64,000 bases of DNA from contig CM067570.1 of assembly GCA_034336665.1 (NCBI GenBank), positions 19,048,502 through 19,112,501 on the forward strand, written 5' to 3'. Of this stretch, positions 14,101 through 26,200 are shown piece after piece. The stretch's first letter is position 1. Each line of letters starts with the position of its first letter. Made by a program: the position numbers and the translations under genes. The stretch comes from Luscinia megarhynchos (Eukaryota > Chordata > Aves > Passeriformes > Turdidae). The notes beneath the pieces are model-generated. The model was not told where the DNA came from. It saw nothing but the letters and a program-made list of their open reading frames with translations, and searched no databases.

Positions 14101-17100
14101 ATTAAACACGAACTGAACTGGTTCTGTGGTAACTAACGCCAATGTTTATCACAAACAATATAAATTTTTTAAAAAATCAAGATAAGTTTTTGAAACTAAA
14201 TCAGTTATGGCAAAACCAACACAGGCTTGCAGCATGTCCAAACCTCTGAATAAAGAAAATGTTCACGAAGAGAAGTATGAAAATATGACTTGTTGTAATT
14301 AAAAATTCCACCTAAAACTGCAGGCTTTGAGAGACCCATGAGTAATACCACTCCCAAATAAGATTTTGTGGCATAAGAAAAGCAGGCAGAGAAAAAAAGA
14401 GTCTGACACAATACTATGCTCTAAATAAATGCTGAAGCGTTCCCTGATGATGATCTTTCATAAAGAATACGATGTCAGCAATTTGGTGTAGGACAAGACT
14501 CAGGCTTTTTTAGCTACTGACAGTCTTAAAAAGGAGAAAGCAACACATCTCTGCATATATTTCTCAGGAGAAAGACAGAAAGGTTTTTACTACCACCCAG
14601 TGTGAAAGGAAGGCTGTAGTCTAAAAGACAAACTACAGGGTGGCTTTGCATAACAGCATTCACATCCCCCTTGACTGATGGATCTGATTCAACTTCTTAA
14701 TAAAACATACTGCTTTTCCATGATGAAATAATCTGTTTCTACAATGTTACAACCAGGAAACCTAAGGCTCAGCTCACAGATGGGCTCACACATTCCTCCA
14801 AACACCAGTACATTTTTAATTTCTGTGCAAGAACATAATAAACTTACCTTTCTCTAACCTTAGATCCTGCCATAGGCCCAAGAGAAAAAAATAATTTTGT
14901 AAATGTTTCAGGATCATAATTGTCATCTATAATTTCAGATAGCAGCTGTTTGGCAATCAGGCGGAATTCAGCACTGTCAAAACCCAGCTGCTCATACAGT
15001 CCAAAAATATGACTAATACTGTGTATATCAAGATGGGAGGCATTTTCAAGGAAAATCTTGTTGCATTTTTCTAGCAATGGATGATATTTCAGTTTAACAT
15101 TTTGGAGAAACTGTAGTATTCTTCTGGCATAGTTGAAGTGGACTTCATCCTTTTCTTCTAAGAGCTGTTCAGCCTTGTGTAGTAATCGATCTCGAAAACT
15201 CTCTGTGATAACTTCAGATATGCTGATCATCAAAACTGACAAGATCCTAAAAAAATCAAAAGGTTTTACATTTACACGTTGAACATAATAAGCAATACAT
15301 TTTAGATTTACTAATTGAGTGCAAAAAGAAAGGAAGGGTAGTTGAGGTGTTCTTGGCTTCTGTGCAAAAAGAATTTTAAATCTAATTCAGAAAAAATGGA
15401 TGAGCAAAAACCAGTTATCCTACTAAAGTAAAAATTCTACTTTCAATGAATTTCTGAAATGATTCAAATTTTTCAGCCAACCCTTAAAAAGTTACACATG
15501 ATAAAAGCATTTGCCTAAGGCAAGACCCTGATTTGCCTGATTCATATTTGCAAAAATATATTTAATGTTCAACAGACACCAAAGAAGGCCAAACAATTCA
15601 CAAGTGACAGAATGGGGAGAAGAGTCATTGTCACTCCTAAAGAAAGAATTCTTTCCTAAGGGAATGAAATTTATGACCACAGGGAAAGTGATTTCTGTAA
15701 AGAAATGCAGTCCTATTCAAGGAGTTTCATAAGCAGGCTCCTCACATCTGAAAAAGTCAGTGCTGGGGCTCCTGGTGCAATATAAAGCAGAAAAAAGAAA
15801 GAGAAGCCTTTGCTGTAACAGCCCCAGGGGAACAGAAGCAAGAAAAAAATGAACTTGGTATTCTTTGACTAGGGCTATGTTTTAAGTAGTTTAAATATGA
15901 AAGTAACGTGCTAGACATACTAGCCAGAGAATTTATTAATTCAACTTGGCCAGAAAAACAATGCTCTAAAGAAAATAAACTCAATATTGCCTTAAAACCT
16001 TTTATTGCTTTTAACAAAGTCAGGTCATAGTAGAGAAACTATTAAGGTCAAGGGAGAAAAAAGAGAGAAGAACATCTTCTAGTGAGTCAATAGCTTCTAA
16101 ATTATCAAAAAAAGTCCATCTTTAGAATCAGGATAAAGCTGATTCTAAATGTCTGCTGTACTGTAAGTAGAACAGTGGAAATTAATTAAATCTTTATAGC
16201 CTAAACAATCAAGCAGTAGTTTTAATAATTCAGATTGGTTATAAAGAAATTCTTTGTAAAGTCATTGGGAAAATGCATTCACTCGTTAATCAATGCACAA
16301 ATATAAAACACTTCTTTCTCACAAATCCCCAACTGAAGCAAAGCAACCCCCAGCTGAGAAAAAGGGAAAGTCTTCAGAAAAGACAGACCTGTAATTACAA
16401 TATTTTACTTCTTCTGCTTCTTAGCTTATCTTATATCCTGATAATTCTGACACTTACCTTATATCCTGTATAGAATCCAGTTTCATGTCCACAATATGAG
16501 CTACTTGGCCAATTACAGGACTGAAGTGCCTGTGTTGCTTGTATAAGCACAGAGCAAATTTAGACAGAGCTGGCAAACTAAGTCTGTCAAGATATTAAAG
16601 ACAGTCAGACAGGATTTCTACCTTTTATTTCAAGTCACTAACGAGACAAAAGGCAAAACATCAAGACAAAAATCTACTTTAACAATTATATAAAAACCAA
16701 GGTTAAAGCCAAATTATAAAACAAGGAAACAAAGTATCTAAGTAAAAAACTTAGGTGTCTAATATTAAAGCATGCTGTGTATATGGAGTTCTACAAGAAT
16801 TAGTTGCCCTTCACTTAGCCAGCATAAGAAATCTATAAACATTATATTCTCAAGCAATGATGGCAAATGAATAAAATGAATGTGAGCAATTTATTACTTG
16901 AATATAATTTTGTTTTCAAGGTACACTATATTTATTTACTTGTCAAGATGCTCCACAGATTAAGAAGAGGAAATTCTGTGATGCTGATGTCAAGACTGAC
17001 ACTCAGTTCTGCCATTATCCCAAGATTAAAGAATGAAAACTACAACAGGCCCCCCCCAAAAAAAAAAAAATCAAAAGAAGACAACAAAACACAACAAAAA

Positions 17101-18381
17101 ATGCACAAAGGGAAAATGCTGCCATTTAAATACAAATATTTTTACTGAAATTGAGATAAGCATGGTTCTAATAACCACTTCAGACCTGGACAGCAAGCAC
17201 TGAGATAAAATTGTAAATATGAAAACCTGCAATTCACTTCAAACACATAAATCTACACAGACAATATATTTCAAAATCTCAAATGTTGGAGTCTGCTGTT
17301 GCAGTATCTGAATCTCTCAAGCATTTGTGTACCAAAGTCCATATATATAATTTGCAAGACCTTCAAAAATACAAGTGACATTTAAAATACTCATATTAGG
17401 TTTTAACATAATACTCTTTGAGAACTCTTGTGTAACCTCACATGAAGCAAATCATGCTTGCAACTTAAATCTTTCACAAAGCACAGCAGGACAATACTTG
17501 CCTTTCTAATCTTTTCCACGCTTCTGTAACAAGCACTTTTGCTAGAGAAGCATGGTCTTCAACATCAAGCCTTCAAAATAAAGACAATACTTCAATAGTC
17601 ATAATGAAATAAGAGATAATACTTCAATAGTCATAAAGAAATAAGACCTACGTTCTTTCATTATTTATCATCGTTTTACTTTTCTATCATTCCCTCCATT
17701 CACACAGATTATAAGCATTTGTGCATGAATAATCAGAATTCATAATAATCATAAAACATATTTACTGGGACTGCAAAACAGATCCATTCTGCCTGTATCT
17801 CCAAAACTGAGGGACAGGACATTATGCTGTGTCATATAGTCAAGAGTACAAAAGCTGTGGCAGGGCAGTCTCATCACAGTCTCCTTATGAGATAGCTTTG
17901 TAATCAAAATTCCTTCTATTTTTATTACCAAATACAAAATGTATTTAATGCTCTTTACCTCAGGATGCTATATAAGATGTCCACTATCACCTCATCTTCC
18001 ATGTGTTCCACCTTATTTTCTGCCAAAATGCAAAGGGTAAGAAACTGGGAGTGATTTCTTACATAGTCACTAGCTCTCAAGAGAAAGGGCTTCTTCTTTT
18101 GCAATTGCCACAGCATGTTCAATGCAATTCCCACATGCTTTTCAGAAAGTCTGGCCTTGTTCCTCCCAACAAGGCTGAACACTTCATCTTCATGGGTGCA
18201 GCCATTAATCTGGCTCAAAAGCAGGTCACTACACAGAGTCCGAGCTTGGTAATGTCTCAGTGTAAACAAGCAAAGTTGCCTCAAACCAAGCATTTTGCTA
18301 TGCCTACCAGCCAGCTTTAAAGTGTCCAGAAAGATTCTTCTTTCACTTTTCACGGTAAACCATGCTCTTACAAACAAGAAA
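5116..18381 (-). CDS. FASTKD1: FASTKD1, FAST kinase domain-containing protein 1
   Basis: Fourteen coding exons on the minus strand, in gene order: 18381-17959, 17570-17502, 16585-16458, 15246-14848, 13769-13659, 12496-12365, 11421-10935, 10205-10091, 9626-9498, 8734-8603, 7595-7482, 7206-7065, 6319-6202, 5205-5116 (stop TGA). Phases agree throughout except for a frameshift in the third coding exon. Ignoring that indel, the frame gives about 832 residues from the ATG at 18293, close to mammalian FASTKD1. The N-terminal third is helical-repeat-like, the FAST_1/FAST_2 region follows, with the family signature CLECPEFHIPWFH in the exon at 8734-8603, and the C-terminal RAP domain spans the last two exons (KKRHLEMLGYQVVQ and FEWNSMVLSTK). 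FASTK-family proteins act in the mitochondrial matrix on mitochondrial mRNAs; FASTKD1 has been linked to ND3 mRNA level. The first exon is a separate non-coding exon in the CpG island. Two oddities, the frameshift and a GC donor, are listed separately. Confidence 0.95.
16458..16585 (-). other. FASTKD1: FASTKD1 third coding exon with an apparent frameshift
   Basis: The exon is 128 bases, but the flanking phases require 126 or 129. Entering in phase from the previous exon, translation reads LSLPALSK and then meets a run of five A (plus-strand T-run near 16559-16563), after which the frame is lost and a stop follows. Resuming two bases later restores a good FASTKD1 reading, beginning FALCLYKQHRHFSPVIG, to the end of the exon and into the next. 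Alternative acceptors within the exon do not rescue the frame. It is either two extra bases or one missing base in the A-run. A sequencing or assembly error is as likely as a real mutation, because every other exon is intact. Confidence 0.75.
17501..17570 (-). other. FASTKD1: FASTKD1 short exon with a GC 5' splice site
   Basis: This 69-base exon (17570-17502) encodes about 23 residues (LDVEDHASLAKVLVTEAW and on). Its donor on the minus strand reads AAG followed by GCAAGT, a GC-AG intron with otherwise perfect consensus. A GT four bases further would change the phase and give an immediate stop in the next exon, so the GC donor is the better reading. Confidence 0.75.
17585..17645. repeat. two-copy 32-bp tandem repeat in a FASTKD1 intron
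   Basis: The unit containing AATACTTCAATAGTCATAA occurs at 17585-17613 and again at 17617-17645 with two or three differences. It looks like a local duplication upstream of the 69-base exon; no function is evident. Confidence 0.8.
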
Positions 18382-19324
18382 CTGAAGTATTTGAAAAACA
18401 GAAGACCATTTTTCTTTCATCCTGTCTGGTCACTGTATTAAGAAGTAAATTCTGAGGTACCTGTAATGAGAAAGTATTAAAGCACTTAATTTCAGTCACA
18501 ACAACAAGGTAAAAATCAGTTTCTTTACATTATCATGTAAGGTAAACTTAAGAACCTACAGCCTGAACTCTTCTCATAGAAAAGCTCCCAACAACAAACA
18601 CTGTCATGCTCACAAGTACTGTGAAGTCCGTTCACTTAGTAAGTTTTCAGATTTAGAAAACTCCCTTTAAAGGGCACATGTGCTACCAATGCTACTACTG
18701 AGAAGGAAAAGCTGAAGATTTTAGCATGCCAGCACTGCATGACTAAGTGAGGCTTGCTCTCACCAGGCCATAATCCCAAACTGGGGTCCAGGAACTGCCA
18801 GAAAATACAACTATTGGTGGTAAAAGTGAGACGGCTTCTAGTCGAAAAGGTTGATCACCTTTGTATTACAGGATACTGATCAATCACACACCGTCAGCTG
18901 AAATTGCCATTGCACTAAAGAAAAGCAACCGGATTCCAAATTATAATGGAAGCTACAGCCTTGTAGCTTGAAAGTGATTTACCACAACCTTTTATACATT
19001 TTTGAAATAATTAGTAAATTCCAGTATCTCTCAAAAATAGAAATCAATAGAAAACATTGGATGTTTTCAAACATCCGATTACATAGAGTAAAACCAGGAA
19101 ATTTGGATCATAAAGAACTATTTCTAAGATGTTCTACTTACCATGCAAAACACACGCTAGAAGGGACAAGGTCTTTAAAATTATTTTCTATTGGTTGAAA
19201 CACAATAAGCATTACAAAACATAGTGAGCCAGGAAGTCTCCCAAAAAGGAGGAAATGTGAACACTCACCACTCCCCAACTATAAGAACTACTACAGATTT
19301 AAGTAACTTAGCCTAAAGAGAGCT

Positions 19325-19980
19325 GCTTGTGCAGCACAGGCACCGAGCCGCCTCAGCTCCCGTGAGCACAGCCGCGGGCAACACAACACCCCGAGCACCA
19401 GCGCTCCCACTCGCGGCGCCGGCTCCGCCACGGCGGGGAATTCTGACCCACACAGAGCTGGGAAGGGCCGAGCCGCCGCGGGAGAGGCGCGACCCGCTGC
19501 GCCGGGCTCGGCTCCGGGCTCCCGCCTCCGGGGGCCGCGGCACCGCTGAGGGGCGCTGCCGGCGCGCCTGCGGCACCGGGCGGGCGGGGGCAGGCACCGG
19601 GCAGAGGCACCGGGCAGAGGCACCGGGCGGAGGCACCGAGCGGGCGGGCACGGCCCAGCTGCCGGCCGGCGCGGGGCGGCAGCGGCTGCCAGCGCTGGTT
19701 TGAGCGAGGGCTCGGCACACGGCAAACTCCACCAGCCGGCGGGGTTAAACGAGAAAGCGAAGGAGCCACCGCCGGCGCAGAACCCGGCCCGAGGAGAAGC
19801 TCTCGCTTACCTTCGCTCAGGACCCGTCCCGCCGTGGAGCCCCAGGCGCAGCCGCTCACCCCGGACGCGCCCGGCCGCCCCGCAGCCGCCGCGCCTCGCG
19901 CGCCATTCGCCGTGCGCATGCCCCGCGGCACGGCGCAGCCGCGAGCTGTCGGGAGGCGGAGGGAGAAAGGGAAAAGTCCA
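19325..19980 (-). promoter_or_regulatory. FASTKD1: CpG-island promoter and non-coding exon 1 of FASTKD1
   Basis: A sharply bounded GC- and CpG-rich stretch lies upstream of FASTKD1. On the minus strand a strong donor (GAAG followed by GTAAGC) ends an exon whose 3' edge is plus position 19811; the exon probably begins near 19930. ATGs in this exon are not in frame with the FASTKD1 reading after splicing to 18381: the joined frame stops within a few codons. They would therefore act as an upstream reading frame, and the coding start is most likely the ATG at 18293-18291. The exact transcription start is not determinable here. Confidence 0.7.
19593..19644. repeat. four-copy 13-bp GC-rich tandem repeat in the FASTKD1 CpG island
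   Basis: The unit GGCACCGGGCAGA is repeated four times head to tail with slight decay (the third unit ends GGA, the fourth is GGCACCGAGCGGG). It lies in the first intron of FASTKD1, about 170 bases inside the donor of exon 1, and is likely to be length-variable. Confidence 0.85.
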
Positions 19981-21420
19981 GCCAGCTAAGGCTTTCCGAA
20001 GGAAATAAAAATAATAACTAAAAAGGACCAAGGTTCATGCTGACGGCTGCATATTAAATAAAGCAAAGTTTTCATAATTCATTCTGAGGGGGTGAAAAAG
20101 TCTTCCCTGCCTAGGAAAAGCACAAAGGGACTGAAGTCTGGAAGGGGAAAGTTGAAGAGCTAGGCTTTGTTGTGCTAGAATTAATGCTATTTTATTTTAC
20201 AATTTTTTTTTTTTTGTTTAACTGCTTTGCAAGAACAATAAATTTAAAATAAAGGAGTTTTGTAAGACAAATCTAGCATATCTTTCAACAAGTATGTTGG
20301 TTATGTTTAATATGCATTGCTCCAGGTCATCTTTCTGGACCTTTTCTCACCACCACTAATAGCAGTAGACATTTAGAAAGAATTATAACAATCTCAGTTT
20401 GCTCTACATTTTATCCAAAAAACAGAACCAGGACTATTACCATGACCAATTCTGACCAGCTGTATTGCTGCTGTCTATCAAATGTTTGGGGATTTTACTT
20501 TTTGTCTGTCACCTCCTAATGTATTGGATGCCTATGAATATGGAACTCACTCAAACTAATAGAATAGACCCTAAGTTATTTGTTAAAGGTCTGTGGTGTT
20601 TTAGAAAAGGAGCACGTATTTTTTTTAACTGGATTAGTTACAATTTTTGTAACTGTGGAATTTGTAATTTGGATATCCTCCTGCTAAAAAATTCCAGATT
20701 ATCCCAGTTTACACAGGCATGCAAGTAACATAAGGTACGTCTTTCAATAATGTCAGGCCTTATGCAAACCCACATAACAATTCCAAAGCATCTGAGAGGA
20801 AAACTGCAGCAGAAAACAATTCAATGTTCATATGAAGGAGACTTCTGTAAATCATACAGATTTTTCATATACTAGATGCTGAACTTTTCACTTTTGACTT
20901 GTGAAGTACGTTTGGATAAAATAAATGCCTAAACTAAATTTAAAATGCTAGATAAAATTATGTTAAATTTTAAATTGGAAACTTAGGGGGAGGAAAGCAA
21001 GACTTAACAAGGCATACTGCCCTGAAGCCAGTGTTGATTTACTGAACAGGTGTTCACTCACCATCTTCTTCAGGATTTCAGTACTCACAGGTGTCAGTTT
21101 CAGAAAACTATAAGAAGGTCATTGGATTTTCTACTAACAAACTTCTCATCAGTCAGTCACGTAACTTCCTACTTCCCATTATGTATGTGATTACTGACCC
21201 AAATGCCTACTGGTTTGAATTAAATCCCATCAAAGGACGTACATTCTTCAGTGCCAGTCTTAGTTAATTTTGAAGGTGCTCACAACTTTAGGCATTATCA
21301 TAAACTTTCATTCCTTAGTTTTGAGATAAATTAACTTTGTACTGCAGTACCTACATATGGGATACTATTACCAGTTACTCCTTTTTTGCACAATTGGCCC
21401 AAATTCCCGTTTTAATTCTT
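19981..21420. other. spacer between the FASTKD1 and PPIG CpG islands
   Basis: AT-rich sequence separates two divergently oriented promoters. It contains a T-run near 20202-20214 and no exon, RNA gene or transposon that I recognise. Confidence 0.5.
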
Positions 21421-21424
21421 TCCA

Positions 21425-22480
21425 AGCCCTAGCGAGGTGTCCTGCTGGAGGAACCCAGAGCGCTTCCAGGGCCGTGCAGGACGGTTCATGGACCACCCGT
21501 GGCCATTTCGCGGGCTCACCGCTGAGGCGCCCGCGGCTGTGGCGCCGGCAGGGACACCAGCCCTGCAGTCGAGCCCGTCTGGCTGGAAAGGCCCGCGCAC
21601 CGCCGCGCTCCAGCCCCTCCGGCTCCTTCCCGCGCCCGCCCGGCCGCGCGGCGGCGGGGCGAGGGGCAGCGGGCGGGGCGGAGCGCCGCTGACGAGCCCG
21701 AGGAGGCGGGCGCCCTTCCCCCAGCCGCTGGGCTCCTCGCGAGCGGCCCGCGCCGCCGGGCTGGGCTGTGCCGCCGCTCGAGACCCCTCGCGCCCTGCCC
21801 GGGCCGGGACAGCGCCGCTCCCGCCGCCGCACTCCCCCGCCCGCCCCCGGCGCGCCGCCCCCGGGCCGCCGCTCCCGCCCTGTCCGCCACTGACGCAGTC
21901 CGTGCCGCACCAGCTCCAACATGGCGGCAGCGCGGCGCTGAGCAGCGCGGGGCTGCAAGGGCCGCCAGCGGGTGAGTGCCGGCCGCACCGCCGGGCAGCG
22001 CCGGCCGCCGGCGCGGCCGAGTGAGGGCCATCGCCCGGGCCGCGCCGGGGGCTGGGCGGACAGCGGACGGTGGAGGAGGCGGTCGCAGCACCGCGGGCCT
22101 GAGGCTCGGTCACGGCGCGGGTAGGAGCTCCGGCCCCTCCCGGCCGGCCCGGCCGCCGCTTCGGAGCGGGCCTGGGGCGGCCGCCCACGCTGCCCCCTCG
22201 CACACGCCCCTCGCGAGGCCCGGGCGCCCGTGTGCGGGGGCAGGCGGACCGCGGCGCCCGGCGCATCCCGGGTGAGGGCGGCCCTGAGGGGTGTGAGGAG
22301 CTGCGAGCGCGGCCCGAGGCGGGCGGGAGCGGCAGGGGTGGGTGAAGCGGCGCACGGGGCCTGGCGCATATCGCGCCGGGGGTCGGCTCTGCCAGGCCGG
22401 CCGTGCCTCTCGGCAGCCTGGCTAATCGCGGCTCTGTGCCCGCAGCGAGCGCCCTGCTCGGGCTGGGGTGCTGCTGGGGA
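21425..22480 (+). promoter_or_regulatory. PPIG: CpG-island promoter and untranslated exon 1 of PPIG
   Basis: About 1 kb of very CpG-dense sequence. Near 21919-21929 the sequence ACATGGCGGCAG matches the YY1-type element often found just downstream of housekeeping transcription starts. A strong donor (GGTGAGTGCC) follows, placing the end of exon 1 at 21971. The ATG in the YY1-like element opens a six-codon upstream frame ending in TGA within exon 1. The next exon recognised with certainty is at 29381; additional untranslated exons in between cannot be excluded. Confidence 0.75.
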
Positions 22481-23019
22481 GTTTGAATGAGTCTTCCGTC
22501 CTCCCCTAGACGAGGGAGGAACAGGGCTGTCTGCGTGCCACATGTTCTCCCCTCTGCAGGCCTCTCCTAGGGAAGCGGAGCCTGCAGGAGCTACCGTGTC
22601 TGGCAGGAGACTCTTCTGCCTTTTTCTTTTAGGGATTTCCTAAGGCGTTCCAAAGACTTGTATGAATATTGAGTTTCAGGCTCATTTTGTTAGCAGCCAT
22701 GACCAAACCATAAGTACTGCGTATATATGGCTGTACTTGGAGGCCCTGAAGAGGCTTCGAGAGACTTAAGAGACGTAGTTCACTGAAACTGTGGACAGAA
22801 TATTTGTTGTTGTGCTAAACATTGCCTTTAAGTTCAGTCACAATTAGAAAGTTTATCAATAATGATAAAGTCGCTTTGGCCAGTAATTTCCTAATGTTTG
22901 ACTGGGCAAGTTAATTATATTTAATAGTCATCTGAAAGCTGTTTTAAGAGAAGTGTCAGACCATTATCTTGCATGTAGTCTATTTTCTAAGATGTGTTTT
23001 TTCTGAGAGAATACTTTCG

Positions 23020-23162
23020 GAGGTTTCGTGGGGTTTTTTTTATATTGCAAGCAGAAGGGGCAGTTCTTTGAACAGGATAAATGTTACTAGGGTTTGGGGT
23101 CTTTTGGGTTTGATTTTTTTTTTTTTTTTTAAAGTTGGTTGGTTTTTTTGGTTGGTTGGTTT

Positions 23163-23200
<38 letters not shown>

Positions 23201-23240
23201 TGGGGTTTTTTTGGTGTGGTTTTATGTTGCTTTTTTCCTT
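23020..23240. repeat. G/T low-complexity tract with long poly(T)
   Basis: The plus strand is almost purely G and T for about 200 bases, with a run of 35 consecutive T at 23165-23199 flanked by GGTT-type repeats. It is probably a slippage-prone simple repeat, possibly seeded by an old retroposon A-tail on the minus strand. The run length may be unreliable in the assembly. Confidence 0.8.
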
Positions 23241-26200
23241 TAGTCTTTTTACCGCCCTTTTGTTTCACTACTCCCATTGCATTGGGATCCAGCGTGGCTC
23301 AGATTTTTAGGTGCTACCACGATAAAAATATGCTAACAATTTGTAAGTTAGACATTATTTATGAAGCATTGTTTGTCTAAACTCACAGAGCTTGATTTAT
23401 CAGTTTGTAAAAATTATTTATAAATATATCAGAAGTAATGTAGTTTCCTGTATGTGAAGTAGATCTGAAGGGTAGCATAAAAAGATAGGAGCATCAGTTC
23501 TCTGAGAGCACCCTTTGGGACTGTATTTCTCATTAAGACTTCCCATTCTTTCAGTCCTCTTCTGTGAAACAAGCATTATTGTTTTAATTAGCTAGCAGTC
23601 ATCAAGCTGCTATCAAGAGAAGATTTGGGGTTTTTTTCCCTCATAGGATCTCAGAAAATCTGGGGATTAGGAGGGAATTTAGAGTGAAGAATATGTAATG
23701 GAGTGGAGGATTTTACTGTGTTGCAGCATGATTTCTCCACTACCACCAGTTCACTCCTCCATGCGATGATAATGTAGGATCCAGCTTCCATTTGGAAGCA
23801 GAGTCAGTGAGTGCCAGGGAAAATATGTAGCCATCTTTTAATGCAGTGAAGTTTAGGTCAGAGGCTAGGATAAATCTAGAATCTAGCATAGAATCTAGAG
23901 GAGTACAGAAAGGGTAGAACATGAGAATAAAAGATAATACAGCAAGGGTTTTTTGGATATGGTTGACACATATGGGTCTGCATTCAGAGCTGTCTCCTAC
24001 TATTGCATGATTGTCTTGCCTTATCCCATCTTCAGTAACAGGTAGGAAAGGATTCCAGTGCTGAAGTTCATTTTGGGATTTACATGACTTGGTGATTACA
24101 CCCTGTAAAAGGTTTTTTTCCCCTTTCATACAAAGCGTAAACTTGCCTTTTCTTAGCACTTTTTAAGTTTTAAAATAAAAATTCATGGATTCAGGCCTAT
24201 TCAAATTCACACCAATAAGTTCACTTATTTGTGTACAGACCTGACAGAAAACACCTGTATTTTTTCACAAATCATAAGGAAAATAAGTGCTTTCAGCATA
24301 AATTAGATAATAGAAAATCATGATTAAGACTCAACAACAAAAATTTTTAGTTGCAAGTGACAAGAGCGTGGTTGGATATTTTAACATTTTTCATTGTAGG
24401 TATCCCTTTTCTAGAAAAATTAAGGGGGTGATCTAGGAGGAACCTATAATTCTGTGTAAACAATTTCAGAATGTTACTGCCTTCTCAGCTGAATCTTATG
24501 CTCTCCCAGCTGAGGTGTTAAAATTGGGCCCGCATTCCTTATATTTTAGTACAAGAAGATTAAATTTATGTTCATAATCACAAAAAGTCATACTGAAAGT
24601 GGTAGATTTAGGAGTAGGTACTTCATATTTAGTCAGGACCTATCTAAGGGTGATCTTTTCTTAAGTCTCCCTTGCCTCATGTCCATGTAAGACAAGGGTT
24701 GATATTGTCAGGTGTCTGATTTCTGTTTTTAGAGGGAAACAAATTCTATGTCAGTAGTCCAGTAAAGACTTGTAACATCATTGTAGAGGAGGAGGCCTGG
24801 TGAAAAGGGGTGTCAATCCCTTTTTGCCTGCAAAAATATTTAAAGTTTTATTTTATGGTTGGTTTTTCTTCTGAAGGGACAGTCAGAATGAAAGCTTATA
24901 ATGCATGATTTTTAATGATGACTAGAAAGTTTTCCTGAATAAATTTACTAGACCTGTATAGAAAGCAAATATTTTCTTCTTTTCTAAGGGGTGTGTTATA
25001 TCCATATTATTGCAAAGACATCATAAAACAAATCTGAAATGTGTTCTAGTGTACCACCTTATTCCTAAATTTGGCAACAAAAGTCCTGTGCTGCTGATTA
25101 ATTAAATGAGCACAGCTGCAAGCTCTGTCACAGGAATGAAACTATGAACAAATTTTCATGTCTCCCATTTCACAATCATAAATTCACTTCTAGTTTAATC
25201 CATACTGGAAAGAACTTGTAACATTTTTAGTCTGTGCTTCTGCCATCACATTAAGCTGATATGTGCTGCTGCCATATCTTTCTGTGGAGGGAGGAGGAAA
25301 GGGTGGTTTTTATGCAGCCAGATAGCCACTTGTATGCAAGCTAAACACGTGGGTGTAGGAGCCCTCTATTGTAGTATCAGCCCACATTTGTATTGTCTTC
25401 AAGTGACTGCAGCCACAGCCTTAAAGAATATATATTGTGTTCACTGTGCATTTGCATTTTCTGAATGTAAAGTTTTGCTTTAAAATACATTTCTGGAGAT
25501 CCTACATGCTTGTCTTTGAAATACGTATCAATGTAGTTTAGTCTTACTGCCTTTGTAGATGGTGTGAAACTAAATGCTAGGAATGCGAATTTGTGTACTT
25601 TATTGATCACTTCATTTAGACACTGAATGAAGATCAGTGCAGGTAATTGTAAGTTGATGCAAGGAAACACATATAAAGGCAAAGTAAAGGAGAAAATCAA
25701 AATCTGAAAGAGCTGGTGATGACAGGGAAGGGAAGCAAAGGAATGGGGCACAATATCTTTTTCCTGCTAAATATATCTTTACTTACTATTCTGACCTGTA
25801 CTGGGACTGAAACAAATCGGTAGTTCAGCACAGTTATAAAGAAGGTTGTTTTTTCCCTCCTATAAAACTAGGAAATACTGCTGTATTGCTGTTTGCTGTC
25901 ACCTTCTTTGGGATGCATGACATGCTGAAACTCAGTTGATGTGCATTTGTGAATGCTTTCTAGCCAGTTCAGTCAAAAGGCTCTGGCATGTGTTAAAAAG
26001 TATTACCAGATCCCTGCTAGCACTGGTGATTTTGGAAACAAAATTCCCCAAGATGTGTTTTTTAAGCATATCAACAAATATTAGTGATAATCCCTGTGGG
26101 AGAAAGATGCTTGTGAACAGTTTGGGGTAGTTATCTTTTTCCATTGGCACAGATAATTTTGAAGGAGAAGAGCTGCTGGCAACCTGGCCTTGAGCTGGCC

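Noticed and set aside
19291..19931. Overlapping open frames of 120-190 codons on both strands in the FASTKD1 CpG island
   Set aside because: Same compositional effect; the minus-strand frame from the exon-1 ATG hits a stop soon after splicing to the FASTKD1 coding exon.
21368..22543. A 391-codon open frame on the minus strand, with several overlapping long frames, across the PPIG CpG island
   Set aside because: Extreme GC content removes stop codons in all frames; composition is Arg/Ala/Gly/Pro-rich with no family resemblance, and the region is explained as a promoter.
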